The notes: a model not told the origin generated them from the sequence alone. DNA of 64,000 nt from Roseiarcus sp050015575 (GCA_050015575.1 JBEKBD010000001.1:7313-71312); one strand, 5' to 3'; positions 35,717-46,681 are shown, numbered from the stretch's first letter. Made by a program: numbers and translations.

Positions 35717-36997
35717 ATGTCGCAGGACCAGACTCATTCTCCGTCGGTCGCGCTCGCGCCGACGCACGAACACCCGCCGATGGCCCCCTACGTGGCGCGC
35801 GACGCCGCCGTAGCGCCGGAGCCCGCCGCGCCGCCGACGGCGCGCCCGCCCCGTTCGCCCCGCCGTTTCATCCTGCCGGCGATCGCCCTCGCGGCGCTCG
35901 GCTACGGCGGCTACTTCGCCTGGGATTGGTTCGTCGAAGGACGCTTCCTCGTCACCACCGACGACGCCTATGTCGGCGCCGACACGGCGATCATCGCCGC
36001 CAAGGTCGCCGCCCACGTCGCCGAGGTCGCGGTCGCCGACAACGCCGTCGTCCACGCGGGCGATCTCTTGGTCAGGCTCGACGAGGGCGACTACCGTCTC
36101 GCGGTCGAGGCCGCCAAGGCCAAGATCGCCACTCAGGATGCGACGATCGCGCGCATCGGCCGGCAGATCGAGGCGCAGGACGCCGCGATTGGGCAAGCCG
36201 CGGCGCAAGTCGACGCCGCGGCCGCGCAACAGCAAGGCGCCGAGGCCGACCAACAGCGCGCCGCGCTCGAATTCGATCGCTCGCAAAAGCTCGCGGAGAC
36301 GAACTTCGGTTCGCAGCAACGCCTGGAGCAGGCCGCCGCCGACCGTGCGCGCACCGCCGCGGCCGCGGCCGCGGCGAACGCCGCCAAAGCCTCCGCCGAA
36401 GCGGCGCTCGCCGGGGCCAAGGACAATTTGGACGTGCTGAAGGCGCAGCAGACCGAGGCCGTGCGGGTGCGCGGCGAACTGGCCAACGCCGAGGAAAAGG
36501 CCGAGCGCGATCTTTCCTTCACCGAAATTCGCGCCCCCTTCGACGGCGTCGTCGGCAACAAGGCGGTCGAAGTCGGCCAGTACGCGCTGCCGGGCACGCG
36601 GCTGCTGGCGCTGGTTCCCCTGACCAGCGCCTATGTCGACGCCAATTTCAAGGAGACCCAGCTCGCCTCGATCCATCCCGGCCAGAAGGTCGACATCGCC
36701 GTCGATTCCTACGGCGGACGGGTGATCCCGGGCGTCGTCGTCTCGATCGCGCCGGCCTCGGGCGCGGAGTTCTCGCTGCTGCCGCCCGACAACGCGACCG
36801 GCAACTTCACCAAGGTGGTGCAGCGCATCGCCGTCCGCATCGCGGTGGACCCCGAGGCGCTGAAGGAGGGAACGCTGCGGCCGGGCCTGTCGGTCGTGGC
36901 CTCGGTGCGCACCCGCGACGAAAGCCGGCCCAAGCCGACCCTGCTCGGCTTGTTCGGGTTCGGCGCCGCGGCCGGAGAACAGGGCGCGAGGCCGTGA
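35717..36997 (+). CDS. EmrA/HlyD-type membrane fusion protein
   Basis: A 426-residue periplasmic adaptor. A Pro-rich cytoplasmic tail is followed by one membrane helix (FILPAIALAALGYGGYFAW, about 51-69), a biotinyl-lipoyl-like strand pair (TTDDAYVGADTAIIAAKVAAHVAEVAVADNAVVHAGDLLVRLDE), an Ala/Gln-rich coiled-coil hairpin (about 125-260), and the second lipoyl half (IRAPFDGVVGNKAVEVGQYALPGTRLLALVP). It links the exporter encoded next to an outer-membrane channel that is not encoded nearby. The stop overlaps the exporter GTG by four bases. Confidence 0.93.
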   Translation: MSQDQTHSPSVALAPTHEHPPMAPYVARDAAVAPEPAAPPTARPPRSPRRFILPAIALAALGYGGYFAWDWFVEGRFLVTTDDAYVGADTAIIAAKVAAHVAEVAVADNAVVHAGDLLVRLDEGDYRLAVEAAKAKIATQDATIARIGRQIEAQDAAIGQAAAQVDAAAAQQQGAEADQQRAALEFDRSQKLAETNFGSQQRLEQAAADRARTAAAAAAANAAKASAEAALAGAKDNLDVLKAQQTEAVRVRGELANAEEKAERDLSFTEIRAPFDGVVGNKAVEVGQYALPGTRLLALVPLTSAYVDANFKETQLASIHPGQKVDIAVDSYGGRVIPGVVVSIAPASGAEFSLLPPDNATGNFTKVVQRIAVRIAVDPEALKEGTLRPGLSVVASVRTRDESRPKPTLLGLFGFGAAAGEQGARP

Positions 36998-38583
36998 GCG
37001 CGACGGCCGCGGCGATTCCGCAGCGCGCTTACGCGCCTGCGGCGGCGGGCGAGCGTTTCGAGCCGCGCCGCCTCTTCGCCTTCATCTTCATGGTGTTCGG
37101 CATGTTCATGGCGATCCTGGACATCCAGGTCGTCTCCGCCTCGCTGTCCGAAATTCAGGCCGGGCTTTCGGCCTCGCAGGACGAAATCACTTGGGTGCAG
37201 ACAAGCTATCTCATCGCCGAAGTCATCATGATCCCGCTGTCGGGATTCCTGTCGCGCGCGTTCTCCACCCGCACGGTGTTCGTCGCCTCGGCCGCTGGCT
37301 TCACCCTGATGAGCTTTTTCTGCTCCCAGGCGTCCTCGATCGACGAGATGATCGTCTGGCGGGCGTTGCAGGGCTTCATCGGCGGGGGCATGATCCCGAC
37401 GGTCTTCGCCGCGGCGTTCACCATCTTTCCGCGCAGCAAGCAGCCGATTATCGCGCCGATCATCGGGCTGGTGGCGACTTTGGCCCCGACCATCGGACCG
37501 ACCGTCGGCGGTTATCTGACCGATCTCTTTTCCTGGCATTGGCTGTTTCTGGTCAACATCGTTCCCGGGATCATCGTCTCCACTGCGACCTGGTTCCTGA
37601 TCGATTTCGACAAGCCCGATCTGAAGCTGCTCAAGAATTTCGATTGGACCGGCCTCGCTGCGATGGCCGCCTTTCTCGGCGCGCTCGAATACGTGCTGGA
37701 GGAGGGCCCGTCGAAAGATTGGCTGCAAAGCGAGCCGGTGACGGCCGCCTTCGTCCTATCGGGCCTCGGCGCCATCGTCTTCTTCTGGCGCGCGTTCACG
37801 GCGCGTCAGCCGATCGTCGATCTCGGCGCGTTCGCCGACCGCAATTTCTGGACCGGCTCGGCGCTGGCCTTCGTTCTCGGCATCGGTCTCTACGGTCTGA
37901 CCTATATCTACCCCGTCTACCTTGCCGCGGTGCGCGGCTATTCGGCGCTGATGATCGGCGACACGATGTTCGTCACCGGGGTGTGCATGTTCATCATGGC
38001 GCCGATTTCCGGGCGGCTGATGGGCAAGGTCGATCCCCGGCTGATGATCGCGGTCGGCTTCGTCGGCTTCGCCATCGGCACCTGGCAGGCCTCGTTCATC
38101 ACCGCCGACTGGGATTTCTGGGAATTGCTCGTTCCCCAGATGTTTCGCGGCTTCTCGCTGATGCTGTGCATGGTGCCGATCAACAATCTCGCGCTCGGCA
38201 CGATGCCGCCGGACCGCATCAAGAACGCCTCGGGTCTGTTCAACCTGATGCGCAACCTCGGGGGCGCGTTCGGGCTGGCGCTGATCAACACGACGCTCGA
38301 CAAGCGCATGGACTTGCACCTCGAGCGCTTGCGCGAGGCGGTCGTGTGGGGCCGGTCCGCCGCGGACGAGACGCTGGCCGAGATGACGGCGGCGCTGGCG
38401 GCGCGCGGCTCCGACGCCGCGCTCGCGGCGACGCGCGAAATGGCGCTGATGGTGCGCCGGCAGGCCGAAGTGCTGGCGCTCGGCGACGTTTTTCTCGCGC
38501 TGACCGCGGTCTTTCTCGCGCTGGTCGGGCTCGCGGCGTTCATGCGCCGTCCGCAGACGGCGGCGGCCGGCGGCGGCCATTGA
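36994..38583 (+). CDS. EmrB/QacA-type DHA2 multidrug exporter
   Basis: A 529-residue MFS exporter with 14 predicted helices: FMAILDIQVVSASLSEIQAGL in helix 1, WVQTSYLIAEVIMIPLSGFLSRAFSTR in the motif A region, and RALQGFIGGGMIPTVFAAAF. The GTG start overlaps the adaptor stop (GTGA). It would pump hydrophobic drugs or metabolites out with the adjacent adaptor, under the divergent TetR protein. A long soluble segment near residues 445-495 precedes the last helix. Confidence 0.93.
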   Translation: MSATAAAIPQRAYAPAAAGERFEPRRLFAFIFMVFGMFMAILDIQVVSASLSEIQAGLSASQDEITWVQTSYLIAEVIMIPLSGFLSRAFSTRTVFVASAAGFTLMSFFCSQASSIDEMIVWRALQGFIGGGMIPTVFAAAFTIFPRSKQPIIAPIIGLVATLAPTIGPTVGGYLTDLFSWHWLFLVNIVPGIIVSTATWFLIDFDKPDLKLLKNFDWTGLAAMAAFLGALEYVLEEGPSKDWLQSEPVTAAFVLSGLGAIVFFWRAFTARQPIVDLGAFADRNFWTGSALAFVLGIGLYGLTYIYPVYLAAVRGYSALMIGDTMFVTGVCMFIMAPISGRLMGKVDPRLMIAVGFVGFAIGTWQASFITADWDFWELLVPQMFRGFSLMLCMVPINNLALGTMPPDRIKNASGLFNLMRNLGGAFGLALINTTLDKRMDLHLERLREAVVWGRSAADETLAEMTAALAARGSDAALAATREMALMVRRQAEVLALGDVFLALTAVFLALVGLAAFMRRPQTAAAGGGH

Positions 38584-38719
38584 CCAAACGCTCGGACTCG
38601 CTATTGCCGGCCCTTGCGCGCGCGAGCGGTCCCGACCATATTACGCGTTGAGCGCGGCGCGCCGGCCCGGGGCCGGCCCTCTCACGCCCTACGCCGCGAC
38701 GAAAGATAAGAGGTCTTCC

Positions 38720-39490
38720 ATGTCCGACTATGACCGCTCTGCCAACGCCCGCGCCGGCGCTGGCGTCGTCCGGTCCGGCGCCGGCGTCATCGACCAGGGC
38801 CTGCGCGCCTATATGATCGGCGTATACAACTACATGACGCTCGGTCTCGGGATGACCGGGTTGATCGCGTGGGGGGCTTTCCAATTGGCGGACGTGACGT
38901 TCGTCGGCGGTCGGCCGATTTCCGCCAGCGCATTCGGTCAGGCCATCTACTTTTCGCAGCTGCGCTGGTTGGTCGTCCTGTCGCCGTTGGCGCTCGTGTT
39001 CTATCTGACGGCGCGGCTCAACACGATGTCGGTCGCATCGGCGCGCACCGCGTTTCTGGCGTTCGCCGGGCTCATCGGCCTGTCGATGTCGGCGCTGCTG
39101 GTGGTGTACACGGAGGGCTCGATCGCGCGCGTGTTCTTCGAGACCGCGGCGGCTTTCGGCGCCTTGAGCCTTTACGGCTATACGACGCGCCGCAGCCTTT
39201 CGGCGATGGGTTCGTTCATGATGATGGGCCTGTTCGGGCTGATCATCGCCAGCGTCGTCAACCTCTTCCTGCAGAGCAGCGGCCTGCAATGGGCGCTTTC
39301 GATCGTCGGCATCGGCATCTTCGCCGGCCTGACCGCCTGGGACACGCAGGCGATCAAGGAGAATTACGCCGCCGGCGACGCCTATGAAACCTCGGAGAAA
39401 AAGTCGATCTTCGGAGCGTTGAAGCTCTATCTCGACTTCATCAATATGTTCCAGATGCTGCTCATGCTCTCCGGCAGCCGCCGGAGCTGA
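38720..39490 (+). CDS. Bax inhibitor-1/YccA family membrane protein
   Basis: A 256-residue protein with seven predicted membrane helices. The family pattern is seen in VYNYMTLGLGMTGLIAWGAF, SLYGYTTRRSLSAMGSFMMMGLFGLIIASVVNLFLQSSGL and the C-terminal FAGLTAWDTQAIKENY...LKLYLDFINMFQMLL, with the conserved acidic residues of the calcium-leak channel group. The ATG at 38720 follows an AAGAGG site. It ends at a good intrinsic terminator. Confidence 0.94.
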   Translation: MSDYDRSANARAGAGVVRSGAGVIDQGLRAYMIGVYNYMTLGLGMTGLIAWGAFQLADVTFVGGRPISASAFGQAIYFSQLRWLVVLSPLALVFYLTARLNTMSVASARTAFLAFAGLIGLSMSALLVVYTEGSIARVFFETAAAFGALSLYGYTTRRSLSAMGSFMMMGLFGLIIASVVNLFLQSSGLQWALSIVGIGIFAGLTAWDTQAIKENYAAGDAYETSEKKSIFGALKLYLDFINMFQMLLMLSGSRRS

Positions 39491-39509
39491 GCCGGCGAGC
39501 GAAGCAACG

Positions 39510-39547
39510 AGCCCCGGCCCGCGCGCAGCGGACCGGAGCTTTTTTTT
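39510..39547 (+). terminator. intrinsic terminator of the Bax inhibitor-1 gene
   Basis: Arms 39510-39520 and 39530-39540 form an 11-position stem with two mismatches and a nine-base loop, followed by eight T (39540-39547). It lies 20 bases after the stop. Confidence 0.8.
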
Positions 39548-39635
39548 GTGGTGGACCGCCGCCGGCAAGACCCGCGTCTTGAGGATGAGCCTTCGCCGAA
39601 AGCGCGCTTCGCCGTCGCGGGCGGCGCGCCGAAGG

Positions 39636-39676
39636 TCGACAAAGACCGACAGATTAGCTATCTTTGGTTAGCTAAT
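39636..39676 (+). promoter_or_regulatory. vapBC promoter and operator
   Basis: An inverted repeat ATTAGCTA-N8-TAGCTAAT (39653-39660, 39669-39676) overlaps a possible -10 TATCTT (39659-39664), which is 17 bases from a -35-like TCGACA (39636-39641). It is the expected autoregulatory site of the toxin-antitoxin operon. Promoter boxes are by eye. Confidence 0.6.
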
Positions 39677-39685
39677 GAGCAAGCC

Positions 39686-39916
39686 ATGGAAACCATTACA
39701 ATTCACGCCGCCAAAACGCGTCTGTCGCAATTGCTCGCCCGCGTGGAAGCGGGCGAGGAGATTGTTTTGGCGCGCGGCAAGCATCCAATCGCCAAACTCG
39801 TGCCTTTCGTTCCAGCGCCAGCTATGCGGCAATTCGGGGCGCTACGCGGAACGCTGACCGTCGGGCCCGAATTTTTCGAGCCGCTGCCTGCCGAGGAATT
39901 GGCCGCGTGGGAGTAG
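39686..39916 (+). CDS. vapB: VapB antitoxin (Phd/YefM type)
   Basis: A 76-residue antitoxin: TITIHAAKTRLSQLLARVEAGEEIVLARGKHPIAKLVPF is the Phd/YefM DNA-binding domain, followed by a toxin-binding tail with FFEPLPAEELAAWE. It precedes the PIN-domain toxin by four bases. The ATG at 39686 is chosen because family members start just before the ITIHAAK strand. Confidence 0.88.
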   Translation: METITIHAAKTRLSQLLARVEAGEEIVLARGKHPIAKLVPFVPAPAMRQFGALRGTLTVGPEFFEPLPAEELAAWE

Positions 39917-39920
39917 CGAC

Positions 39921-40307
39921 GTGCGATTGCTGCTCGACACGCACGCTTTCCTGTGGTGGCTTGCCGGCGACGAGGCTCTTTCGGACGCGGCGCGGACCGC
40001 AATAGCCGCCGAAGGCAACGACATTTTCGTCAGCGCCGCCTCGGCTTGGGAAATTGCGACCAAGCATCGCATCGGCAAACTGCCCGGCGCCGCCGCGATC
40101 GTGGCCGACCTCGGCGCCGTGATCGACGGCCAGGGTTTCATCGCTCTGCCGATCAGCGTTCGTCATGGGCAAGCCACAGGGGCGCTGCCCGGACCTCATC
40201 GCGACCCGTTCGACCGGATGCTGATCGCGCAGTCCATGTTGGAAGATCTCGTGCTCGTCTCCAACGAACACGCCTTCGACGCCTACGGGGCGGCGCGATT
40301 GTGGTGA
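39921..40307 (+). CDS. vapC: VapC ribonuclease toxin (PIN domain)
   Basis: A 128-residue PIN-domain endoribonuclease with acidic residues D6 (LLLDTHAFLWW), E44 (SAASAWEIATK), D95 and D98 (HRDPFDRMLIAQ) all present. VapC toxins cut specific tRNAs or rRNA loops. It starts with GTG four bases after vapB. The convergent dapB ends 29 bases further on. Confidence 0.92.
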   Translation: MRLLLDTHAFLWWLAGDEALSDAARTAIAAEGNDIFVSAASAWEIATKHRIGKLPGAAAIVADLGAVIDGQGFIALPISVRHGQATGALPGPHRDPFDRMLIAQSMLEDLVLVSNEHAFDAYGAARLW

Positions 40308-40336
40308 GGTGCGGCGAACAGTCGAGCCGCGGTCCT

Positions 40337-41152
40337 TCAACTCGCTGAATTCCCCAGCACGTCGGCCATCGAATAGAGCCCCGGCTTGCGGCCGCGCGCC
40401 CACAGCGCCGCCTTGATGGCGCCGGGTACGAACAGAGAGCGATCCTCGGCGTGATGGGAAAGCACGACGCGTTCGCCATTGCCGGCGAAGACGACGCTGT
40501 GATCGCCGACCACCGTGCCGCCGCGCAACGAGGCGAAGCCGATCGCCCCCGGCTTGCGGGGGCCGGTGACGCCGTCGCGCCCGCGCTCCGAATGGCCGCT
40601 CAAGGTCAGGCCGCGCCCCTCGGCGGCCGCTTCGCCGAGCATCAGCGCAGTGCCCGACGGGGCGTCGACCTTCATGCGATGGTGCATTTCGACGATTTCG
40701 ATGTCGAACTCCGGCCCCAGCGCGCGCGCGGCGTCGCGCACCAGCCGCGCCAAGAGATTGACGCCGAGGCTCATGTTGCCCGAGCGCACGATCGGCGCGT
40801 CGCGCGCCGCGGCGGCGAGGCTCGTCAGATCGTCCGCGGAAAGGCCGGTGGTGCCGACGACGAGGGCGACGCGCGCCCGGGCGACGAGCGCGGCGATCGC
40901 GCGCGTCGCCGCCGGAGCGGAAAAGTCGATCACGCCGTCGGCGTTCGCCAAGGCGGCGGCGGGATCGCTGGAGATCGGCGTCCCCGACGCCCCGACGCCG
41001 GCCACGAGCCCCGCGTCCTGGCCGAGAGCGGGCGAGTCCGCGCGCTCGATCGCGCCGCTCAAGACGACGCCCGGCGCTTCCGCGATCGCCTTGACGAGCA
41101 TCTTCCCCATGCGCCCGGCGGCGCCGGTCACGACTAGCCGCATATCATCCAT
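40337..41152 (-). CDS. dapB: 4-hydroxy-tetrahydrodipicolinate reductase
   Basis: A 271-residue enzyme of the diaminopimelate/lysine pathway. The N-terminal Rossmann GAAGRMGKMLVKAI binds NAD(P)H, VIDFSAPAAT and VGTTGL follow, and the catalytic EMHHRMKVDAPSGTAL is present. The first ATG (41152) is preferred because GAGGA lies six bases upstream; an ATG three codons in is the alternative. It pairs functionally with dapE at 28 kb. Confidence 0.96.
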   Translation of the reverse strand: MDDMRLVVTGAAGRMGKMLVKAIAEAPGVVLSGAIERADSPALGQDAGLVAGVGASGTPISSDPAAALANADGVIDFSAPAATRAIAALVARARVALVVGTTGLSADDLTSLAAAARDAPIVRSGNMSLGVNLLARLVRDAARALGPEFDIEIVEMHHRMKVDAPSGTALMLGEAAAEGRGLTLSGHSERGRDGVTGPRKPGAIGFASLRGGTVVGDHSVVFAGNGERVVLSHHAEDRSLFVPGAIKAALWARGRKPGLYSMADVLGNSAS

Positions 41153-41173
41153 GGCTTTCCTCGAACTTTCCCT

Positions 41174-41482
41174 TCAGCCCGGTTGCGGCCCGTCGTAGCC
41201 TTCGACGATGACGAGATCGCCTTGCGAGACGGGCTCCTCCCGCAACGCCCGCGCGCGGCGATAGTCCTCCGACTGGTAGCAAGCCAGCGCCGTCGCGTAA
41301 TCCCTAAACTCGATGACGACGTGCCGGGAGCGCAGCGTTCCTTCCTTGCGCTCGTTCCGGCCCGCGCGCACGAGAAACCGCCCGCCATACTTGGCGAAGG
41401 GAATGGCGTTGGCGGCGAGATAGGCCTTGTAGGCTTCCGTATCGGCGACGTCGACGTGCGCGATCCAATAACCCTTGGCCAC
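41174..41482 (-). CDS. DUF1330 family protein
   Basis: A 102-residue protein of the DUF1330 dimeric alpha-beta barrel family: GYWIAHVDVADTEAYKAYLAANAIPFAKYGGRFLVRAG, then HVVIEFRDYATALACYQSEDYRRARALR. Function is unknown; the fold suggests small-molecule binding. The GTG start lies one base past the stop of a 27-codon ORF whose beginning resembles its own. Confidence 0.9.
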   Translation of the reverse strand: MAKGYWIAHVDVADTEAYKAYLAANAIPFAKYGGRFLVRAGRNERKEGTLRSRHVVIEFRDYATALACYQSEDYRRARALREEPVSQGDLVIVEGYDGPQPG

Positions 41483-41483
41483 G

Positions 41484-41567
41484 TCAGGCGCCCTCCGTCA
41501 GCGCCGTCTCGATTTCGGCCGTGGGCTCGGCGACGTCGACGCGCGAAACGACATAGCCTTCGAGCAT
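41484..41567 (-). CDS. 27-codon ORF resembling the start of DUF1330
   Basis: ATG-initiated, with GGAGAG at good spacing. LEGYVVSRVDVAEP resembles the DUF1330 N-terminus KGYWIAHVDVADT encoded by the next gene. It may be a truncated tandem duplicate or a short coupled leader gene; its stop is one base from the DUF1330 GTG. No function can be assigned. Confidence 0.45.
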   Translation of the reverse strand: MLEGYVVSRVDVAEPTAEIETALTEGA

Positions 41568-41624
41568 CGGTCTCTCCGGTCCGTTTGGCGCCGCAAGAGT
41601 AGCGCGCGCGCGTAGGAGCGCAAG

Positions 41625-42347
41625 TCAAAGCGCGGCGGCGATGTCGGCGACGATCCGCCGCGCGGCGGCCCGGGGATCGCCGCTTTGCGTCACCGGGCGC
41701 CCGACGACGAGGTAGTCGGCGCCGGCGGCGATCGCCTCAGCCGGCGTCGCGACGCGTTTCTGGTCGCCGAGGGAAGCGCCCGCGGGGCGAATGCCCGGCG
41801 TGACCAGAAGCAGCGAATCGCCGACCGCGGCGCGGAGCGTCGCCGTCTCCGCGGCGCTGGCGACGAGCCCATCGACGCCGGCCGCCTGCGCCTGCGCGGC
41901 GCGGCGCGCGACCAGCGCCCGGACACCCGAGGCGTAGCCGGCCTCGGCGAGATCGGCGTCGTCGCAGGAAGTGAGAACCGTAACCGCCAGCAGCTTCAGC
42001 GAAGAACCCTCGGCGCCGGCCGCCGCCGCGCGCATCGTCTGGGGATAGGCGTGGACGGTGAGAAAATAGGCGCCGAGCCGGGCGATTTGCGCGGTCGCGC
42101 GCTCGACCGTGTTGGGGATGTCGTGCAGCTTGAGGTCGACGAAAACCTTCTTGCCCGCCGCCGCCAATTTTGGCGCGAGACCCAAGCCGCCGCCGTAGGC
42201 GAGCTCCATGCCGATCTTATAGAATCGCACGCTGTCGCCGAGTTCGGCGATCAGGCGCTCGGCCTCGATTGGGTCGGGCGCGTCGAGCGCGACGATCAAG
42301 CGGTCGTGGGGATCGATGAACTCGGTGCGGCGCCGCGGGGCGTTCAT
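41625..42347 (-). CDS. pyrF: orotidine 5'-phosphate decarboxylase
   Basis: A 240-residue TIM-barrel enzyme making UMP. RLIVALDAPDP, YKIGMELAYGGG, the catalytic FVDLKLHDIPNTV and the C-terminal LLLVTPGIRPAGASLGDQKRVATPAEAIAAGADYLVVGRPVTQS are all conserved. The start overlaps the stop of the preceding methyltransferase gene by four bases (ATGA). Confidence 0.97.
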   Translation of the reverse strand: MNAPRRRTEFIDPHDRLIVALDAPDPIEAERLIAELGDSVRFYKIGMELAYGGGLGLAPKLAAAGKKVFVDLKLHDIPNTVERATAQIARLGAYFLTVHAYPQTMRAAAAGAEGSSLKLLAVTVLTSCDDADLAEAGYASGVRALVARRAAQAQAAGVDGLVASAAETATLRAAVGDSLLLVTPGIRPAGASLGDQKRVATPAEAIAAGADYLVVGRPVTQSGDPRAAARRIVADIAAAL

Positions 42348-43054
42348 CGGGCGGGGAGACGGTCGCCGCGCAACCAGTGGCGGGCGCGCCGGCGGATTCG
42401 CGCGGCCAAGGGTTCGGCGGACGCGGCGTTGGCGTCGGCGCGATAGGTCCACACCCGCGCCGGCGGCAGGTTGCGCCAGATCGGCGCGCCGCAATGGGCG
42501 GAAAACCGCTTGGCGCAGGCCTGGCGCGGAATCGGCGACGCGAGGCCATAGGTGAACTGGACGAGAACGCCGTCCGGTCCCATCAGCGCGAAAGCGTCTT
42601 CGATCAGCTTGAGCCGCAGGGCGGGCGGCTGATTGAGCAACGGCAGGCTCGAAACCACCGCGGCGATCGGCCGTCCGGCGAATTCCGCCAGCGTGCGCTC
42701 GAGGTCGTAGGCGTCGCCCTGCACGATCCGGACCGCCGCGAAGCGCTGCGCGAGCAGGCGGCAGAAGCCATCGTCGTATTCGACCAGCACCAGGCGCTCG
42801 CGCGCGACGCCGCGTTCGATCAGGGCCCGCGTCACCGGGCCGGTTCCGGGGCCGAGCTCCACGACGAGGCCGTCGCCGCTGGGATCGACGAAGCGCGCCA
42901 TCGCGCGCGCGAGGCGCCGCCCGGAGGGCGCCACGGCGCCGGTCAAGCGCGGGCTTTCGAACAAGGCCTTGAGGAAGCGCGTGTGGTCGCCGAGCGGCCG
43001 CTCGGCGCGGCGAGCGGCCAAATCGAAGGGAAATCTCGGCGAAGAATGGCCCAT
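42344..43054 (-). CDS. PmtA-like phospholipid / rRNA-dimethylase-type methyltransferase
   Basis: A 236-residue class I SAM methyltransferase: VVELGPGTGPVTRALIERG is the SAM-binding loop, VQGDAYDLERTL motif II and AAVVSSLPLLNQPP the post-motif. This set resembles Rhizobium-type PmtA, which methylates phosphatidylethanolamine, and also the KsgA-like group. The short PFDLAARRAERPLGDHTRFLKALFESPRLTGAVAPSG N-terminus favours the PmtA side. It is coupled to pyrF. Confidence 0.8.
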   Translation of the reverse strand: MGHSSPRFPFDLAARRAERPLGDHTRFLKALFESPRLTGAVAPSGRRLARAMARFVDPSGDGLVVELGPGTGPVTRALIERGVARERLVLVEYDDGFCRLLAQRFAAVRIVQGDAYDLERTLAEFAGRPIAAVVSSLPLLNQPPALRLKLIEDAFALMGPDGVLVQFTYGLASPIPRQACAKRFSAHCGAPIWRNLPPARVWTYRADANAASAEPLAARIRRRARHWLRGDRLPAR

Positions 43055-43116
43055 GGTCGTTCCGCTGCGCGTTGGCCGTCGGCTCGCCCGCGCCGCTGCG
43101 GACGCGTCGGCTCGAG

Positions 43117-44235
43117 TCAATTCAGCCCTTCGAAGAATTCTTTCATCTTGGCGAAGAAACCGGAGCTCTCGGGCTGGGTCTTGTGCGTCGACTCGGCCTC
43201 GAACTCCGCCAGCAGTTCGCGCTGCCGGCGCGTCAAATTTTGCGGCGTTTCGACGTTGGCCTGGATGTAAAGATCGCCGAAATCGTGCGAGCGCAGGACT
43301 GGCATGCCCTTGCCGCGCAGCCGCATCTGATGCCCCGATTGCACGCCCTCGGGTATGCGCACCTTGGCCTCGCCGCCGTCGAGCGTGCGCACCACGAATT
43401 CGCCGCCGAGCGCCGCCTGCACCATCGAGATCGGCACTCGGCAATAGAGATCGGCGCCGTCGCGTTGGAAGAACGGGTGCGGCTTGATCGCGAGGAAAAT
43501 GTAAAGATCGCCCGCGGCCCCGCCGCGCAGGCCCGCTTCGCCCTCGCCGGAAAGACGGATGCGCGTGCCGTCCTCGACCCCCGCCGGCAGGTTGACCGAA
43601 AGCGTGCGTTCGCGCGTCACGCGGCCGGAGCCGCCGCATCTTTCGCAGGGGTTTTCGATGATCTGGCCGCGCCCGCCGCAACTCGGGCAGGTTCGTTCGA
43701 TGGCGAAAAAGCCCTGCTGGGCGCGCACCCGCCCATGCCCGGCGCAGGTCTTGCAGATCGCCGGCTTCGACCCCGCCTTGGCGCCCGAGCCGGCGCAGCC
43801 TTCGCAAGTCGCCAAGGTCGGCAGCTTAATCGTCGCCGTTCTGCCGTTGTAGGCTTCCTCGAGGGTGATCTCGAGATTGTAGCGAATGTCGCCGCCGCGC
43901 TCTTTGCCGGAGGCGCTGCGAGGCCCGCGGCGGCCCATGATGTCGCCGAACAGATCGTCGAAGATATCCGACATGGAGGCGGCGAAGCCCTCGTTCATCC
44001 CTCCGCCCGCTTCGAAAGCCGCGTGGCCGTAACGATCGTAGGCGGCCCGTTTCTGGCTGTCGGAAAGGTGCTGATAGGCCTCGTTGAGTTCCTTGAACCG
44101 CGTTTCGGCCTGCTTGTCGCCGGGATGGCGGTCGGGATGGCATTGCATCGCCGCCTTGCGGAACGCCGCCTTCAGCTCCGCGTCGGTGGCGGTCCGGGCG
44201 ACCCCTAGGGTTTCATAGAAATCGCGCTTGGCCAC
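43117..44235 (-). CDS. dnaJ: chaperone DnaJ (Hsp40)
   Basis: A 372-residue type I J-protein: J domain with HPD in QCHPDRHPG, Gly-rich region (FEAGGGMNEGFAA), four CxxCxGxG zinc repeats (CEGC, CKTC, CPSC, CERC), and the substrate-binding C-terminal domains. The GTG at 44235 matches the usual (M/V)AKRDFYE start; an in-frame ATG at 44280 is the alternative. It follows dnaK after about 220 bases. Confidence 0.96.
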   Translation of the reverse strand: MAKRDFYETLGVARTATDAELKAAFRKAAMQCHPDRHPGDKQAETRFKELNEAYQHLSDSQKRAAYDRYGHAAFEAGGGMNEGFAASMSDIFDDLFGDIMGRRGPRSASGKERGGDIRYNLEITLEEAYNGRTATIKLPTLATCEGCAGSGAKAGSKPAICKTCAGHGRVRAQQGFFAIERTCPSCGGRGQIIENPCERCGGSGRVTRERTLSVNLPAGVEDGTRIRLSGEGEAGLRGGAAGDLYIFLAIKPHPFFQRDGADLYCRVPISMVQAALGGEFVVRTLDGGEAKVRIPEGVQSGHQMRLRGKGMPVLRSHDFGDLYIQANVETPQNLTRRQRELLAEFEAESTHKTQPESSGFFAKMKEFFEGLN

Positions 44236-44455
44236 GTCGTCAGCAACCCGGTTTTTCCTAGAGGCGCCCGGCTCGGTCACCTATGAAGAGCCGGGGCCGC
44301 TTCGTCAATCGCCCGCGAAGGTCTCGGCAAAGTCCCGATCGCGCCTCGCGCAGGCCGCGTCGCCGCGACGACTGCGCCCTCCCCTCTCGCCAGGTCGAGC
44401 GCGCCCCTTCGCCGCGCTCTCGGCAAAGAGGGGCGCGCGCGAACCCAAGCGATCG

Positions 44456-46372
<1,917 letters not shown>

Positions 46373-46542
46373 TGTCTCATTCCTAACTGTTTCGCGAGAC
46401 CGCGAGGCCCCGAAGCGGCCTGGCTATGGAAACGCGCGATCCTTTCCAGAAGCTGGACGGCGACGCGCGCCCCGGTCCCCGATGCACGGTTTCTCTTTCC
46501 GCAGGCGAGACTTTCTTGCCCCTACGCTGCTTAGGTGGCGCG

Positions 46543-46572
46543 TATATAAGAGGGGCCCTACACCGGCGCAAG
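46543..46572 (-). promoter_or_regulatory. sigma-32 (RpoH) promoter of dnaK
   Basis: On the minus strand CTTG (46572-46569) is followed after 18 bases by CTTATATA (46550-46543). This fits the alphaproteobacterial RpoH pattern CTTG-N17/18-C(T)TATNT. The resulting 5' untranslated region would be about 160 bases. Confidence 0.65.
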
Positions 46573-46681
46573 GCGCCGAACGGCCTTCGGGCGGCGAGAA
46601 ATCTCGAGCTTCGTCCCCGATCTCGACGCCTGCGCCCGCTCGACGCTTCCCATTTCTCCCGTCCGATTCTAAGCTCCGTTG

